Shown here: positions 42,201-50,386 of the stretch, one piece after another
Position numbering within the stretch: the first letter of the stretch is position 1
Layout: every line of letters starts with the position of its first letter
NCBI RefSeq assembly: GCF_027533845.1
Contig: NZ_JAPZVN010000008.1
Coordinates: 240,119-304,118 of the forward strand
DNA length: 64,000 bases
Source of the DNA: Streptomyces sp. RPT161
Lineage (GTDB): Bacteria; Actinomycetota; Actinomycetes; Streptomycetales; Streptomycetaceae
Direction: 5' to 3'
The notes under the pieces: model-generated
Told to the model about the DNA's origin: nothing
The model's input: the letters and a program-made list of their open reading frames with translations, nothing else
Database searches by the model: none
Translations under genes and position numbers: made by a program

Positions 42201-43956
42201 GGAGCCGGGCTGGCCGCTGGAGCTGGAGGCCGCCCGGCGGGCGATCCGGGTCCGGATCGGCGGCGCCGAGCACTGGGCGGCCGTCGAGGATGCCGGGCGG
42301 CTGCGGGACGCGCTCGGCACGGCGCTGCCGGTGGGCGTGCCGGAGGCGTTCACCGAGCCGGTCAAGGACCCGCTGGGCGATCTGCTCGCCCGGTACGCGC
42401 GCTCCCACGGCCCGTTCACCGCCGCCGACGCGGCGGCCCGCTTCGGCATCGGCGCCGCGGTGGCCGAGACCACACTTCACCGGCTGGCCGCCAACGGCCG
42501 TGTCGTGCAGGGGGAGTTCCGGCCCGAGGGCCTGGGCCACGAGTGGTGCGACGCGGGAGTGCTGCGCAGGCTGCGCCGCCGGTCACTGGCGGCACTGCGG
42601 CACGAGTTGGAGCCGGTGCCGCCAGGCGCGCTGGCCGCGTTCCTCCCCCAGTGGCAGCAGGTGGGCACACGGGCGCTGCGCGGGCTCGACGGACTGCTGC
42701 GCGCCGTCGAGCAGTTGCAGGGCTGCGCCGTGCCCGCCTCCGCTCTGGAGAAGCTGGTGCTGCCGTCGCGGGTCGCGGACTACACCCCGGCGATGCTCGA
42801 CCAGCTCACCGCCTCCGGCGAGGTGATCTGGTCCGGCGCCGGGGCCCTGCCCGGCAAGGACGGCTGGGTCACCCTCCATCTGGCCGACACCGCCCCTGTG
42901 CTGCTCCCCGCCCCGCTGCCGCTGGAGCTGACGCCGCTGCACCGCGCGGTCCTCGGCGCCCTGTCCGGCGGCTACGGCCTGTTCTTCCGGCAGATAGCCG
43001 AACAGGTCAGGGCCACCATGCCGGAGGCGACCGATCCGCAACTGGCCGACGCGCTGTGGGAGTTGGCCTGGTCGGGGCGGCTGACCAACGACACGCTCGC
43101 CCCGCTGCGCGCGCTGCTCGGCTCGGGCCGTACGGCGGGCTCCACGGCGCACCGGGCGCCCAGGGCCACCCCGCGCGGCCGGTACGGATCCTCGATGCCC
43201 CGGCCCACGGCGTCGCGCACCGGCCCACCGACCACGGCCGGGCGGTGGTCGCTGGTACCGCAGGCCGAGACCGACCCGACCGTACGGGCGCACGCGCTGG
43301 CGCACACCCTGCTGGACCGGCACGGTGTGGTGACCCGGGGCGCGGTCGCGGCCGAAGGGGTCGAGGGCGGCTTCTCCGCGGTGTACCGCGTGCTGTCGGC
43401 GTTCGAGGAGAGCGGGCAGACCCGTCGCGGCTATGTGGTGGAGGGCCTGGGCGCGGCCCAGTTCGCCATGGACGGCGCGGTGGACCGGCTGCGCGCCGTG
43501 CACACCGCGCGCGAGCGCGAGCAGCCGCAGCCGGCGGCGCCGCGCGCCGTCGTACTGGCCGCAGCCGACCCGGCGAACGCGTACGGCGCGGCCCTGCCCT
43601 GGCCCGATCCGCCGTCCGGCACCGAGGGGCGCCCAGGCCACAAGCCGGGCCGCAAGGCGGGCGCCCTGGTGGTGCTGGTCGACGGGGAGCTGACGCTGTA
43701 CGTGGAGCGCGGCGGCAAGACGCTGCTGGCGTGGGACGGTGACTCGGGAGCGGACAGCCCTCGGCTGCGGGCGGCGGTGCGGGCGCTGGCCGACGCGGTG
43801 CGGGACGACGCGCTGGGCAGGCTGACGGTGGAGCGCGCCAACGGCGAGCCGGCGCTGGTCTCGCCGCTGGGCCGCGCCCTGGAGGCCGCCGGTTTCCACC
43901 CCACCCCGCGCGGCCTGCGGCTGCGGCCGTCGTCGGACCTCGCCGACCACGGCTGA
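39211..43956 (+). CDS. lhr: Lhr-type large DNA helicase
   Basis: A 1,581-residue superfamily-2 helicase linked to DNA repair. Motifs: VVAPTGSGKTLAAFLAS near residue 65 (Walker A), ITTPESLFLML, ILDEVHAVAGTKRG near 190 (DEVH), GLSATVRPVDEVA, and in the second RecA domain VVATSSLELGIDMGAVDLVVQ and LQRVGRAGHQVG near 425. The winged-helix and Lhr-core beta-barrel domains follow; the C-terminal half (from ~870) is the Lhr-CTD, with an Arg/Pro/Thr-rich linker near 1310-1350. ATG 39211 follows GAGG; ATG 39220 is an alternative. Its pairing with nei downstream (61-base gap) suggests a shared repair role and is conserved in Streptomyces. Confidence 0.95.
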   Translation: MDGMSIGKRRQTPDPERELDPASALESFAPPTRAWFTGAFHAPTSAQAGAWRAIAQESDVLVVAPTGSGKTLAAFLASLDRLANTPAPAEAKRRCRVLYVSPLKALAVDVERNLRSPLTGLRHEAVRLGLPEPDVRVGIRSGDTPAAERRSIAVKPPDILITTPESLFLMLTSSARDALRGVETVILDEVHAVAGTKRGAHLALSLERLDELLDRPARRIGLSATVRPVDEVARFLSPRRKVTIVQPRSQKEFDLSVVVPVEDLGELGGSPVSDAGGADGGERPSIWPHVEERIADLVQSHRSTIVFANSRRLAERLCNRLNEIAHERAMATAPDGYGPALPEDHSPAQLMGGSGAAKGAPPVLARAHHGSVSKEQRALVEEDLKAGRLPAVVATSSLELGIDMGAVDLVVQVESPPSVASGLQRVGRAGHQVGAVSTGVVFPKYRGDLVQSAVVTERMRQGGIEALRIPANPLDVLAQQLVAMTAMDTWDVEELLALVRRAAPFAALPESAYTAVLDMLAGRYPSDAFAELRPRVVWDRVAGTVSGRPGAQRLAVTSGGTIPDRGLFGVFLAGADPKKGGGRVGELDEEMVYESRVGDVFTLGTTSWRIEDITRDRVLVSPAPGVPGRLPFWKGDQLGRPLELGRALGAFLREIGGQNPQEARARLASAGLDTWAADNVLAYLDEQRRACGHVPDDRTIVVERFRDELGDWRVVVHSPFGAQVHAPWALALGARLAERYGFDAQVMHADDGIVLRLPDADLLGLDLLDVDPLKTGAEYDTEQSPVGAADVVFDKGEIEQIVTEQVGGSALFASRFRECAARALLLPRRNPGKRTPLWQQRQRAAQLLLVASEFGSFPIVLEAVRECLQDVFDVPGLVELMGDIEGRAVRLVEVTTPEPSPFARSLLFGYVAQFLYEGDSPLAERRAAALSLDSRLLAELLGQAELRELLDADVMAELERELQWLTEDRRAKDVEGVADLLRVLGPLTGGELTERGAEPGWPLELEAARRAIRVRIGGAEHWAAVEDAGRLRDALGTALPVGVPEAFTEPVKDPLGDLLARYARSHGPFTAADAAARFGIGAAVAETTLHRLAANGRVVQGEFRPEGLGHEWCDAGVLRRLRRRSLAALRHELEPVPPGALAAFLPQWQQVGTRALRGLDGLLRAVEQLQGCAVPASALEKLVLPSRVADYTPAMLDQLTASGEVIWSGAGALPGKDGWVTLHLADTAPVLLPAPLPLELTPLHRAVLGALSGGYGLFFRQIAEQVRATMPEATDPQLADALWELAWSGRLTNDTLAPLRALLGSGRTAGSTAHRAPRATPRGRYGSSMPRPTASRTGPPTTAGRWSLVPQAETDPTVRAHALAHTLLDRHGVVTRGAVAAEGVEGGFSAVYRVLSAFEESGQTRRGYVVEGLGAAQFAMDGAVDRLRAVHTAREREQPQPAAPRAVVLAAADPANAYGAALPWPDPPSGTEGRPGHKPGRKAGALVVLVDGELTLYVERGGKTLLAWDGDSGADSPRLRAAVRALADAVRDDALGRLTVERANGEPALVSPLGRALEAAGFHPTPRGLRLRPSSDLADHG

Positions 43957-44017
43957 CGGCCGGCGGGCGCCGCCGGTCCGTCACGGCAGGACCGGGGCGT
44001 CACGGCATGATGGGGGT

Positions 44018-44821
44018 ATGCCCGAAGGAGACACCGTCTGGCTGACGGCGCGCCGACTGCGGGAGGCACTGGCGGGCCGCGCGGTGGTCCGCTGCGACCT
44101 GCGCGTGCCCAAACTGGCGACGACGGACTTCTCCGGGCGGCGGATCGAGGAGGTGCTGTCACGCGGCAAGCATCTGCTGACCCGCTTCGAGGGCGGCTGG
44201 ACGCTCCACTCGCATCTGCGGATGGACGGCTCCTGGCAGGTCTACGCCGCCGGTGAGCGGTGGCGCGGCGGTCCGCACCACCAGATCCGGGCGGTGCTGG
44301 CCACCGCCGAGTCGGTGGCCGTCGGCTACCGGCTGCCGGTGCTGGAGTTGCTGCGCACCGCCGAGGAGGACCGCGCCGTGGGCCATCTCGGCCCCGATCT
44401 GCTCGGCCCGGACTGGGACCCGGCCGAGGCGTTGCGCCGACTGCTGTCCGATCCCGGCCGCCCCGTCGGCGAAGCACTGCTGGACCAGCGCAATCTCGCC
44501 GGAATCGGCAACGTCTACAAGTCGGAGCTGTGTTTCCTGCGCGGCGTCACGCCCTGGACCCCGGTCGGGGAACTCGCTTCCCCGGAGCGGATGGTGGCCC
44601 TCGCGCACAAGCTCCTGGACGCCAACAAGGCCCGCCACGGCCATATCACCACGGGCAACCCCCGGCGCGGACGCACCCACTGGGTGTACAACCGCGAGCA
44701 CCAGCCGTGTCTACGCTGCGGCACCGCGGTACGCAGGGCCGACCAGGGACCGTCCGACGAGGCCCGCGTCACCTACTGGTGCCCGAGTTGCCAGAAGGGC
44801 CCGGCGCCACCGGCGATTTAG
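44018..44821 (+). CDS. nei: Endonuclease VIII-like DNA glycosylase (Fpg/Nei family)
   Basis: A 267-residue bifunctional glycosylase/AP lyase that removes oxidised bases. The mature N-terminus would be PEGDTVW, with catalytic Pro2 and Glu3 after Met removal. GRRIEEVLSRGKHLL near residue 46 supplies the conserved Lys, LLDQRNLAGIGNVYKSELCF near 156 the H2TH motif, and the C-terminal zinc finger has CLRCGTAV and YWCPSCQ. A 27-base tandem duplication spans the stop codon: the present TAG arises at the junction of the two copies, and the last residues (KGPAPPAI) are encoded again beyond it. The gene follows lhr. Confidence 0.94.
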   Translation: MPEGDTVWLTARRLREALAGRAVVRCDLRVPKLATTDFSGRRIEEVLSRGKHLLTRFEGGWTLHSHLRMDGSWQVYAAGERWRGGPHHQIRAVLATAESVAVGYRLPVLELLRTAEEDRAVGHLGPDLLGPDWDPAEALRRLLSDPGRPVGEALLDQRNLAGIGNVYKSELCFLRGVTPWTPVGELASPERMVALAHKLLDANKARHGHITTGNPRRGRTHWVYNREHQPCLRCGTAVRRADQGPSDEARVTYWCPSCQKGPAPPAI

Positions 44822-44846
44822 AAGGGCCCGGCGCCACCGGCGATTT
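44793..44846 (+). repeat. 27-base perfect tandem duplication across the nei stop codon
   Basis: Positions 44793-44819 and 44820-44846 are identical. The unit is a multiple of three and keeps frame. The first copy ends in a TAG stop formed at the junction; the second copy would end in TGA. This looks like a recent slippage event with no effect on the protein. Confidence 0.9.
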
Positions 44847-44860
44847 GAGGCCGGTCAGCG

Positions 44861-45283
44861 TCAACGCCCCTTAACGGGGCGCCGGGTTCGCGGTTTCGTG
44901 CCAACCGCGGATATCGCCGTCGCGCCAACCGGCGTGTACGCCCCCGGCCTTCGCGGCGTCGGCAACGGCCGCGCGGGCGCGCGCCCCGCGCCGCCACGCG
45001 CTTCCGCGCGCCCCGTCTCGCCCGGCGTGGACGCGGGCGTGGCGCGCCGCCCGCAGCGGGCGCCGCGCCATGGCGTGACGTGCACCGGCAGCAGCCCCAG
45101 CGTCCAGCCGCTCACCGCGAACCCCTGCTCAACCGGGCCGGTCTGCGCGGGGTGCACCGCCACCCGCAGCACTGCCCAGCACCACAGCAGAGCGAACGCG
45201 CCGACCGCGATCAGCCGCACGCGGCGCCGGACAGCACCACTGCGGTCCTCCTGGGGTGCATCCGCTGCCCATCGAGCGTCCAT
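44861..45283 (-). CDS. Hypothetical protein with one membrane segment
   Basis: A 140-residue frame. Residues 1-22 are polar, then RLIAVGAFALLWCWAVLRVAV (about 23-43) is a clear membrane segment, followed by GWTLGLLPVHVTPW. After about residue 75 the translation becomes Arg/Pro/Ala-rich and looks like random GC-rich sequence, so the real gene may end or be frameshifted there. The ATG at 45283 is plausible. I do not recognise the family. The gap to dps (45284-45457) holds nothing identified. Confidence 0.5.
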   Translation of the reverse strand: MDARWAADAPQEDRSGAVRRRVRLIAVGAFALLWCWAVLRVAVHPAQTGPVEQGFAVSGWTLGLLPVHVTPWRGARCGRRATPASTPGETGRAEARGGAGRAPARPLPTPRRPGAYTPVGATAISAVGTKPRTRRPVKGR

Positions 45284-45457
45284 GGCCGCCTCCGAATCCC
45301 CGAGGCTGCGACAAGGAGCCCAGAGGGCTCCCGTACAGGGTGCGATGCCCCGTGCGGGTGATCATTAGCCCTCTGGTACGACGAGCGGAGCGGTCTTCAC
45401 TCGATAGGAGCACCGCCAGAACACGCACAGTGTCCACCAACTACGGTAAGCGACCAC

Positions 45458-45934
45458 TCACACCTTGGCGTTCTCGGCCTGGAACATCCAGTAGTGCTTC
45501 TCCAGCGCCGCGGTCAGCCCCAGGAAGATGTCCTGCGTGACCAGGTCGGGCTCCTCGGTGGCCTTGATGCGCTCGCGCATCCGCGTGATGACGCTGGCCA
45601 ACGCCGCGATCATGGTGTCCACGGCGTCCTTGTCGTTGATCCAGCCGTCCTTCATGGTGGCGATGGCGCTGGTCTTGGCGACCGTCTCGGCCCTGCCGTC
45701 CGGCGGCACCCCGATCGTGGCGGCCCTCTCGGCGACCGTGTCGGAGTAGGTCCGTGCCGTGCTGACGACCTCGTCCAGCTGGAGGTGCACCGGGCGGAAG
45801 CGCGGCCCGACGATGTTCCAGTGAACCTGCTTGGCCACCAGGGAGAGGTCCACCAGGTCGACCAGCGCGCCCTGGAGCGCGTCCGCGGCCACCTTGCGGG
45901 CCTCGTCGGACAGAGCGGTCTTCACGACAGCCAT
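45458..45934 (-). CDS. dps: Dps-family ferritin-like DNA-protection protein
   Basis: A 158-residue four-helix protein that forms 12-subunit cages, oxidises and stores iron, and shields DNA. The ferroxidase ligands are present: LSLVAKQVHWNIVGPRFRPVHLQLDEVV (residues ~30-58) with His-Trp-Asn, His and Asp/Glu. EKHYWMFQAENAKV is the usual C-terminus. Compared with E. coli Dps it lacks a long Lys-rich N-tail. The ATG at 45934 is clear. S. coelicolor has three Dps proteins, and by position this corresponds to the one beside clgR/nei (DpsC). No stress promoter could be assigned with confidence in 45935-46020. Confidence 0.94.
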   Translation of the reverse strand: MAVVKTALSDEARKVAADALQGALVDLVDLSLVAKQVHWNIVGPRFRPVHLQLDEVVSTARTYSDTVAERAATIGVPPDGRAETVAKTSAIATMKDGWINDKDAVDTMIAALASVITRMRERIKATEEPDLVTQDIFLGLTAALEKHYWMFQAENAKV

Positions 45935-46020
45935 GGTGTTGCCTCCTCGCCACTGGGGGACTTGGGTCCGTTTCGTCCACCCGGGCGCCTGCCCACTCAG
46001 GCTCGGTGAAACATGCGAAA

Positions 46021-46046
46021 GGGCCAGGCTGTCAGACAGCCCGGCC
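46021..46046 (-). terminator. Hairpin between clgR and dps
   Basis: A GGGCC...GGCCC outer stem with an inner GGCTGTC/GACAGCC palindrome lies 42 bases after the clgR stop and upstream of dps. It probably ends the clgR transcript. Confidence 0.6.
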
Positions 46047-46088
46047 CCAGGGCCGTTGTGGCCCGCCAGCTTTCACCGACGCAAACGA

Positions 46089-46457
46089 TCAGGCCGCGAC
46101 CACATCCACGGCCTCCGCCTGCGGTGGCTTGATCGTCACACGAGTGCCTGGCACATGAGTGACCGTCTCCAACATCGACCGCACCGGCACGGCCGCAACC
46201 TCCGTGGTCGCCGACTGAGCCAGCTCGGCGAGCGACAGCTCATCGCTGACCTCGCGCATGACCTCGGACATCCGCACGTCCAGGGCGTCGCAGATCGCGG
46301 AGAGCAGTTCGGAGGAAGCTTCCTTCTGGCCGCGCTCTACCTCTGACAGGTAGCCCAACGAGACTCTGGCCGATGCCGAGACCTCGCGCAGAGTGCGGCC
46401 CTGACGCTGGCGCTGCCGACGCAGCACGTCACCCAGCAGGCGACGGAGCAGAATCAT
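46089..46457 (-). CDS. clgR: ClgR/PopR-type Xre-family transcriptional activator of clp genes
   Basis: A 122-residue activator. The helix-turn-helix spans [42 protein letters not shown] (about 18-60) in the exact form of Streptomyces/Mycobacterium ClgR. ClgR activates clpP, clpC, lon and related stress genes. The C-terminus reads VVAA; in S. lividans the terminal Ala-Ala makes ClgR a ClpP substrate, a feedback loop. It lies downstream of cinA on the same strand after a 109-base A+T-richer gap that may hold its own promoter. The start at ATG 46457 (MILLRRLLG) is the family's usual one. Confidence 0.93.
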   Translation of the reverse strand: MILLRRLLGDVLRRQRQRQGRTLREVSASARVSLGYLSEVERGQKEASSELLSAICDALDVRMSEVMREVSDELSLAELAQSATTEVAAVPVRSMLETVTHVPGTRVTIKPPQAEAVDVVAA

Positions 46458-46566
46458 CGGTGGCTCCCTCCTCGGACCGCGGATCCGTAAGCTTCTCGCC
46501 CCACCGTACCGCCTCCGGCAGCGGCCGTGCGGGGAGCGATGACGTGTTCACTAAGGGCTGCAAACA

Positions 46567-47091
46567 TCAAATTCCCCCGTGCCGTTCCGTATCCTGTGCC
46601 CTCGCGTTCACTCGGTCGGCCTTCCGCCCGCCCCGCACCGCCTCCATCAGCAGTTCCAGCACCGCGGTGACGGTCGCGGCGCGGATGGCCGCGCGGTCGC
46701 CCGTCAGCCGGGGCGAACCGACCGACGTCCCCGAGGGACCGGCGACGGCCACGTGGACCGTGCCCACGTCCTTGCCGTCCTGGGGGTCGGGACCGGCGAC
46801 CCCGGTGGTGGCCAGCCCCCAGGTGGCGCCCAGCAGGCGCCGTACGCCCTCCGCCATCTCGGCGGCGACCTGCGGGTCCACCGCGCCGCGCGCCGCCAGC
46901 AGCGCGCCGTCCACCCCGAGCACGTCCCGTTTGACGTCGGTGGCGTACGCGGTGACCGAGCCGCGGAAGGTGCGCGAGGCGCCCGGTACCGCGGTGACCT
47001 CCGCGGCCACCAGGCCCCCGGTCAACGACTCGGCGACGGCCAGCGTCGCGCCCTGCCGCTCCAGCAGCGCCAGCGCCTCGGCGGCGGTCAT
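46567..47091 (-). CDS. cinA: CinA-family protein (PncC-type nicotinamide-nucleotide amidase)
   Basis: A 174-residue single-domain protein that corresponds to the C-terminal half of CinA. LAVAESLTGGLVAAEVTAVPGASRTFRGSVTAY (about 17-50) has the catalytic Ser-Thr region, GAVDPQVAAEMAEGVRR follows, and GLATTGVAGPDPQDGKDVGTVHVAVAG (about 98-124) is the second motif. Members deamidate nicotinamide mononucleotide for NAD salvage. The N-terminal competence domain of full-length CinA is absent, as in other actinomycetes. The ATG at 47091 overlaps the pgsA stop by four bases (ATGA). Confidence 0.93.
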   Translation of the reverse strand: MTAAEALALLERQGATLAVAESLTGGLVAAEVTAVPGASRTFRGSVTAYATDVKRDVLGVDGALLAARGAVDPQVAAEMAEGVRRLLGATWGLATTGVAGPDPQDGKDVGTVHVAVAGPSGTSVGSPRLTGDRAAIRAATVTAVLELLMEAVRGGRKADRVNARAQDTERHGGI

Positions 47092-47765
47092 GCCGCGCCG
47101 TCCGGCCCCGCGTCGCGCTCGGCGGCCCGCTGGGCGGCCAGTCCGGCGCGGCGCAGCACCACCGCCTGCCGCACGTAGTCCAGGCCGGTCACCACGGTCA
47201 GCACCACGGCCACCGCCATCACCCAGGCCCGCAGCGTGGCCAGCGGCCCGGTCAGCGCCAGGACGTACATGCCCACCGCGATGCCCTGGGTGAGGGTCTT
47301 CAACTTGCCGCCGCGGCTGGCCGGGATCACCCCGTGCTTGATGACCCAGAACCGCATCAGCGTGATGCCGATCTCGCGGAACAGGATCACCGCGGTGACC
47401 GCCCACGGCAGGTCGCCGAGCGCGGACAGCCCGACCAGCGCGGCGCCCATGATCGCCTTGTCCGCTATCGGGTCGGCGATCTTGCCGAAGTCGGTGACCA
47501 GGTTGTAGCGGCGGGCCAGTTCACCGTCGAACAGGTCGGTGATCATGGCGACGGCGAAGGCCGCCCACGCGAACGAGCGCCACGCCGGGTCGTGACCGCC
47601 CGCGTGGACCAGCAGCAGCACGAACCCCGGTACGAGCAGCAGCCGCACCATGGTCAGGATGTTGGCGATGTTCCACAGGCCTGGCCGGTCCACCGGGTCC
47701 CCGAGATGGTCGGGAGCCGCCGCGGGCCGGTGACCGCCCGCCGCGGACGCCGGTACACCGGTCAT
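47088..47765 (-). CDS. pgsA: CDP-diacylglycerol--glycerol-3-phosphate 3-phosphatidyltransferase
   Basis: A 225-residue integral membrane enzyme that makes phosphatidylglycerol phosphate. The CDP-alcohol phosphotransferase motif is complete: [27 protein letters not shown] near residue 75 (D-G-x2-A-R-x8-G-x3-D-x3-D). About six hydrophobic helices flank it. The first ~30 residues are a Pro/Ala/His-rich cytoplasmic tail. It overlaps rimO upstream (ATGA at 47762-47765) and cinA downstream, so rimO-pgsA-cinA form a tightly coupled unit. Confidence 0.95.
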   Translation of the reverse strand: MTGVPASAAGGHRPAAAPDHLGDPVDRPGLWNIANILTMVRLLLVPGFVLLLVHAGGHDPAWRSFAWAAFAVAMITDLFDGELARRYNLVTDFGKIADPIADKAIMGAALVGLSALGDLPWAVTAVILFREIGITLMRFWVIKHGVIPASRGGKLKTLTQGIAVGMYVLALTGPLATLRAWVMAVAVVLTVVTGLDYVRQAVVLRRAGLAAQRAAERDAGPDGAA

Positions 47766-49231
47766 CTGCCCGCCTCCTCCGTACCGCTCGGGCCGCCGGT
47801 GAGCGGCTCGGCCACCAGGTCCACGCCCTCGGTGTCCACCACCTTGGCGGCCACGATGTCGCCGACCGCCACCCCCGCGCTGGAGGTGAGCACCACCTGG
47901 CCGTCGGTCTCCGGTGCCTGGTGCAGGCCCCGGCCGACCGCCTCGCCCTGGTCCAGCGACTCCACCAGCACCTCGACGGTCTCGCCCAGCCGCTCCTCGG
48001 CGCGCTGCGCGGTGAGTTCCTCGGCCAGCCGGGAGACTCGGGCCAGCCGCTCGGCGACCACGTCCTCGGCCAGCTTGCCGTCGTATCCGGCGGCCTCGGT
48101 GCCCTCCTCGTCGGAGTAGCCGAACACGCCGATGGCGTCCAGCCGCGCCTCGCTGAGGAAGCGTTCCAGCTCCGCCAGGTCGGCCTCGCTCTCGCCGGGG
48201 AAGCCGACGATGAAGTTGGATCGCACACCGGCCTGCGGCGCCTTGGCACGCACCGTCTCCAGCAGCTGCAGGAAGCGCTCGGTGTCGCCGAACCGGCGCA
48301 TCGCGCGCAGCACTCCGGGCGCCGAGTGCTGGAAGGACAGGTCGAAGTAGGGCGCCACCTTGGGCGTCGAGGTCAGCACGTCGATCAGCGTCGGCCGCAT
48401 CTCGGCGGGCTGGAGGTAGCTGACCCGGATCCGCTCGATCCCGTCGACCGCCGCGAGCTCCGGCAGCAGTGTCTCCAGCAGCCGGATGTCGCCGAGGTCC
48501 TTGCCGTAGGAGGTGTTGTTCTCGCTGACCAGCATGACCTCCTTGACGCCCTGCTCGGCCAGCCAGCGGGTCTCGCCGAGGACGTCGGAGGGGCGGCGGG
48601 AGATGAACGAGCCGCGGAAGGACGGGATGGCGCAGAAGGCGCACCGCCGGTCGCACCCCGAGGCGAGCTTCACCGAGGCGACCGGGCTGGAGTCCAGTCG
48701 GCGGCGCAGCGGCGCCCGCGGCCCCGAGGCGGGCGCCACGCCCTCCGGAAGGTCGTCGGGCACCTGGCCGTGGCCGGGTAGCGCCACGGCGTTGTCCTGC
48801 CGCTCCACCGGGCTGATCGGCAGCAGCTTGCGCCGGTCGCGCGGGGTGTGCGGGGCGTGGACGCCGCCGGAGAGGATGGTCTGGAGGCGGCCGGAGATGT
48901 CCGCGTAGTCGTCGAAGCCCAGCACACCGTCGGCCTCGGGCAGCGCTTCGGCGAGTTCCTTGCCGTACCGCTCGGCCATGCATCCGACGGCGACGACCGC
49001 CTTGGTACGGGCCTCGCCCTTGAGGTCGTTGGCCTCCAGCAGGGCGTCGACCGAGTCCTTCTTGGCGGCGTCGACGAAGCCGCAGGTGTTGACCACGGCG
49101 ACATCGGCTTCGGCGGCATCCTCCACGAGCTGCCAGCCGTCCGCCGCCAGACGGCCGGCGAGCTCCTCGGAGTCCACCTCATTGCGCGCGCAGCCGAGAG
49201 TGACGAGAGCGACGGTACGGGGTTCGGGCAT
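47762..49231 (-). CDS. rimO: Ribosomal protein S12 methylthiotransferase RimO
   Basis: A 489-residue radical SAM enzyme that methylthiolates an Asp of ribosomal protein S12. The N-terminal cluster cysteines are in [28 protein letters not shown] and VGCMAERYG; the radical SAM cysteines are in [20 protein letters not shown] near residue 195. [14 protein letters not shown] and [13 protein letters not shown] distinguish RimO from MiaB. A TRAM domain ends the protein. A loop of ~40 extra residues (near 145-185) between the domains is common in actinobacteria. The start at ATG 49231 is clear. Confidence 0.96.
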   Translation of the reverse strand: MPEPRTVALVTLGCARNEVDSEELAGRLAADGWQLVEDAAEADVAVVNTCGFVDAAKKDSVDALLEANDLKGEARTKAVVAVGCMAERYGKELAEALPEADGVLGFDDYADISGRLQTILSGGVHAPHTPRDRRKLLPISPVERQDNAVALPGHGQVPDDLPEGVAPASGPRAPLRRRLDSSPVASVKLASGCDRRCAFCAIPSFRGSFISRRPSDVLGETRWLAEQGVKEVMLVSENNTSYGKDLGDIRLLETLLPELAAVDGIERIRVSYLQPAEMRPTLIDVLTSTPKVAPYFDLSFQHSAPGVLRAMRRFGDTERFLQLLETVRAKAPQAGVRSNFIVGFPGESEADLAELERFLSEARLDAIGVFGYSDEEGTEAAGYDGKLAEDVVAERLARVSRLAEELTAQRAEERLGETVEVLVESLDQGEAVGRGLHQAPETDGQVVLTSSAGVAVGDIVAAKVVDTEGVDLVAEPLTGGPSGTEEAGR

Positions 49232-49347
49232 GGGCTCAGCCTACTTTGTCCCTGACCGGGACTTCTCCGGCGACCCTGCCCGTGAGCGAGCCGATGGGCG
49301 CGCCGCCCGCGACCGCGGGCCGGGCGGGCGGTGCCCCCTGGTCGCGG

Positions 49348-50151
49348 CTATCCGGCCTGCGGATTGCCCGGGGTGAAGTCGGTGCGGACCAACTGGCCGT
49401 CGTTGCCCGCTGTGCCGAGGTCCTTGCCGTTGACGAACATCTTGACCGCTCCGGCGTTGCCGAGCACCAGGGAGATCTTCTTGTCGTCGGTGAAGATCTT
49501 GGACTGGCCCTGGTCGAGTAGCCCTTCGAACAGCGAGTGCCCGTCGTTGGCGGTCGCGGTGATCCAGCTCTTGCCGCCGTCGGCGGTGAGCTTGACGGTG
49601 ACCTTGTCGCCCGGGGCGGCGGCGATGGCGCTGCGGCTGGGCTCGGGAGTCTTGCTGACGGGTGGATGGGTCGCCGGGTGGCTGGGGCTGGGCTGGGTGG
49701 CGTTCCCGGCCACCGACTCGGTACCGCTGCGCGCGCCGCTGAACATCGTGAAGCCGACGAAGCCGACCACGATCACGATCGCCGCGACCATGGCCGCGGT
49801 CCAGTTGGGACGGCGCGGCTCCGGACGGATCCTCTCCGCCTCGTAGACCGGTGCCACCTGGGTGGGGCTGGGCTTGCCGCCGTGCTCGCCGTCGTAGCTG
49901 TCGATCAGCGGCGCCGGATCGAGGCCCACCGCCCGCGCGAGCGTGCGGATATGGCCGCGGGCGTAGACGTCGCCGCCGCAGCGGGAGAAGTCGTCCTGTT
50001 CGATCGCGTGCACGATGGGCGCCCTTACCCGGGTGGCCGCGCTGATCTCCTCCACGGTCAGACCGGCGTCGAGACGTGCCCGGTGCAGGGCGCGGCCGAT
50101 GGACAGGGGTGCCTCGGAAGCTGCGTCGGAAGGTGAGTTGCCGATGGACAC
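49348..50151 (-). CDS. RodZ-like membrane protein with Xre-type HTH and DUF4115
   Basis: A 267-residue bitopic protein. The N-terminal helix-turn-helix (SIGRALHRARLDAGLTVEEISAATRVRAPIVHAIEQDDF, about 16-54) is followed by a linker, one transmembrane segment (WTAAMVAAIVIVVGFVGFTMF, ~115) and an extracytoplasmic DUF4115 domain (KVTVKLTADGGKSWITA onward). This is the RodZ architecture, which links MreB to the wall machinery in rods. GTG 50151 is chosen (AAAGG seven bases upstream) over GTG 50178. The 235-base gap to ftsK (50152-50386) shows no feature I can name. Confidence 0.88.
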   Translation of the reverse strand: MSIGNSPSDAASEAPLSIGRALHRARLDAGLTVEEISAATRVRAPIVHAIEQDDFSRCGGDVYARGHIRTLARAVGLDPAPLIDSYDGEHGGKPSPTQVAPVYEAERIRPEPRRPNWTAAMVAAIVIVVGFVGFTMFSGARSGTESVAGNATQPSPSHPATHPPVSKTPEPSRSAIAAAPGDKVTVKLTADGGKSWITATANDGHSLFEGLLDQGQSKIFTDDKKISLVLGNAGAVKMFVNGKDLGTAGNDGQLVRTDFTPGNPQAG

Positions 50152-50386
50152 GAGGGCGCCTTTCGAGCGTGTAGCCACCTGCTGGAAATTCAGTTTAGGG
50201 GCGGTCGGCGAGCATCAGGCAAGCGGACGAGATGACTTTGTCGGCCAACGGAAGTCCGCCGGCCTGCGGCCTTGGTCGTACCACCGTCGGCCGTCGGCCA
50301 TCTGCCCGCCCCCTGCCTCCGTTTGACGTACGAGCGGCGCTTACGGTTGCCCGTGTCACCGCTCTGGGCGAACCGTACGGCCACGG

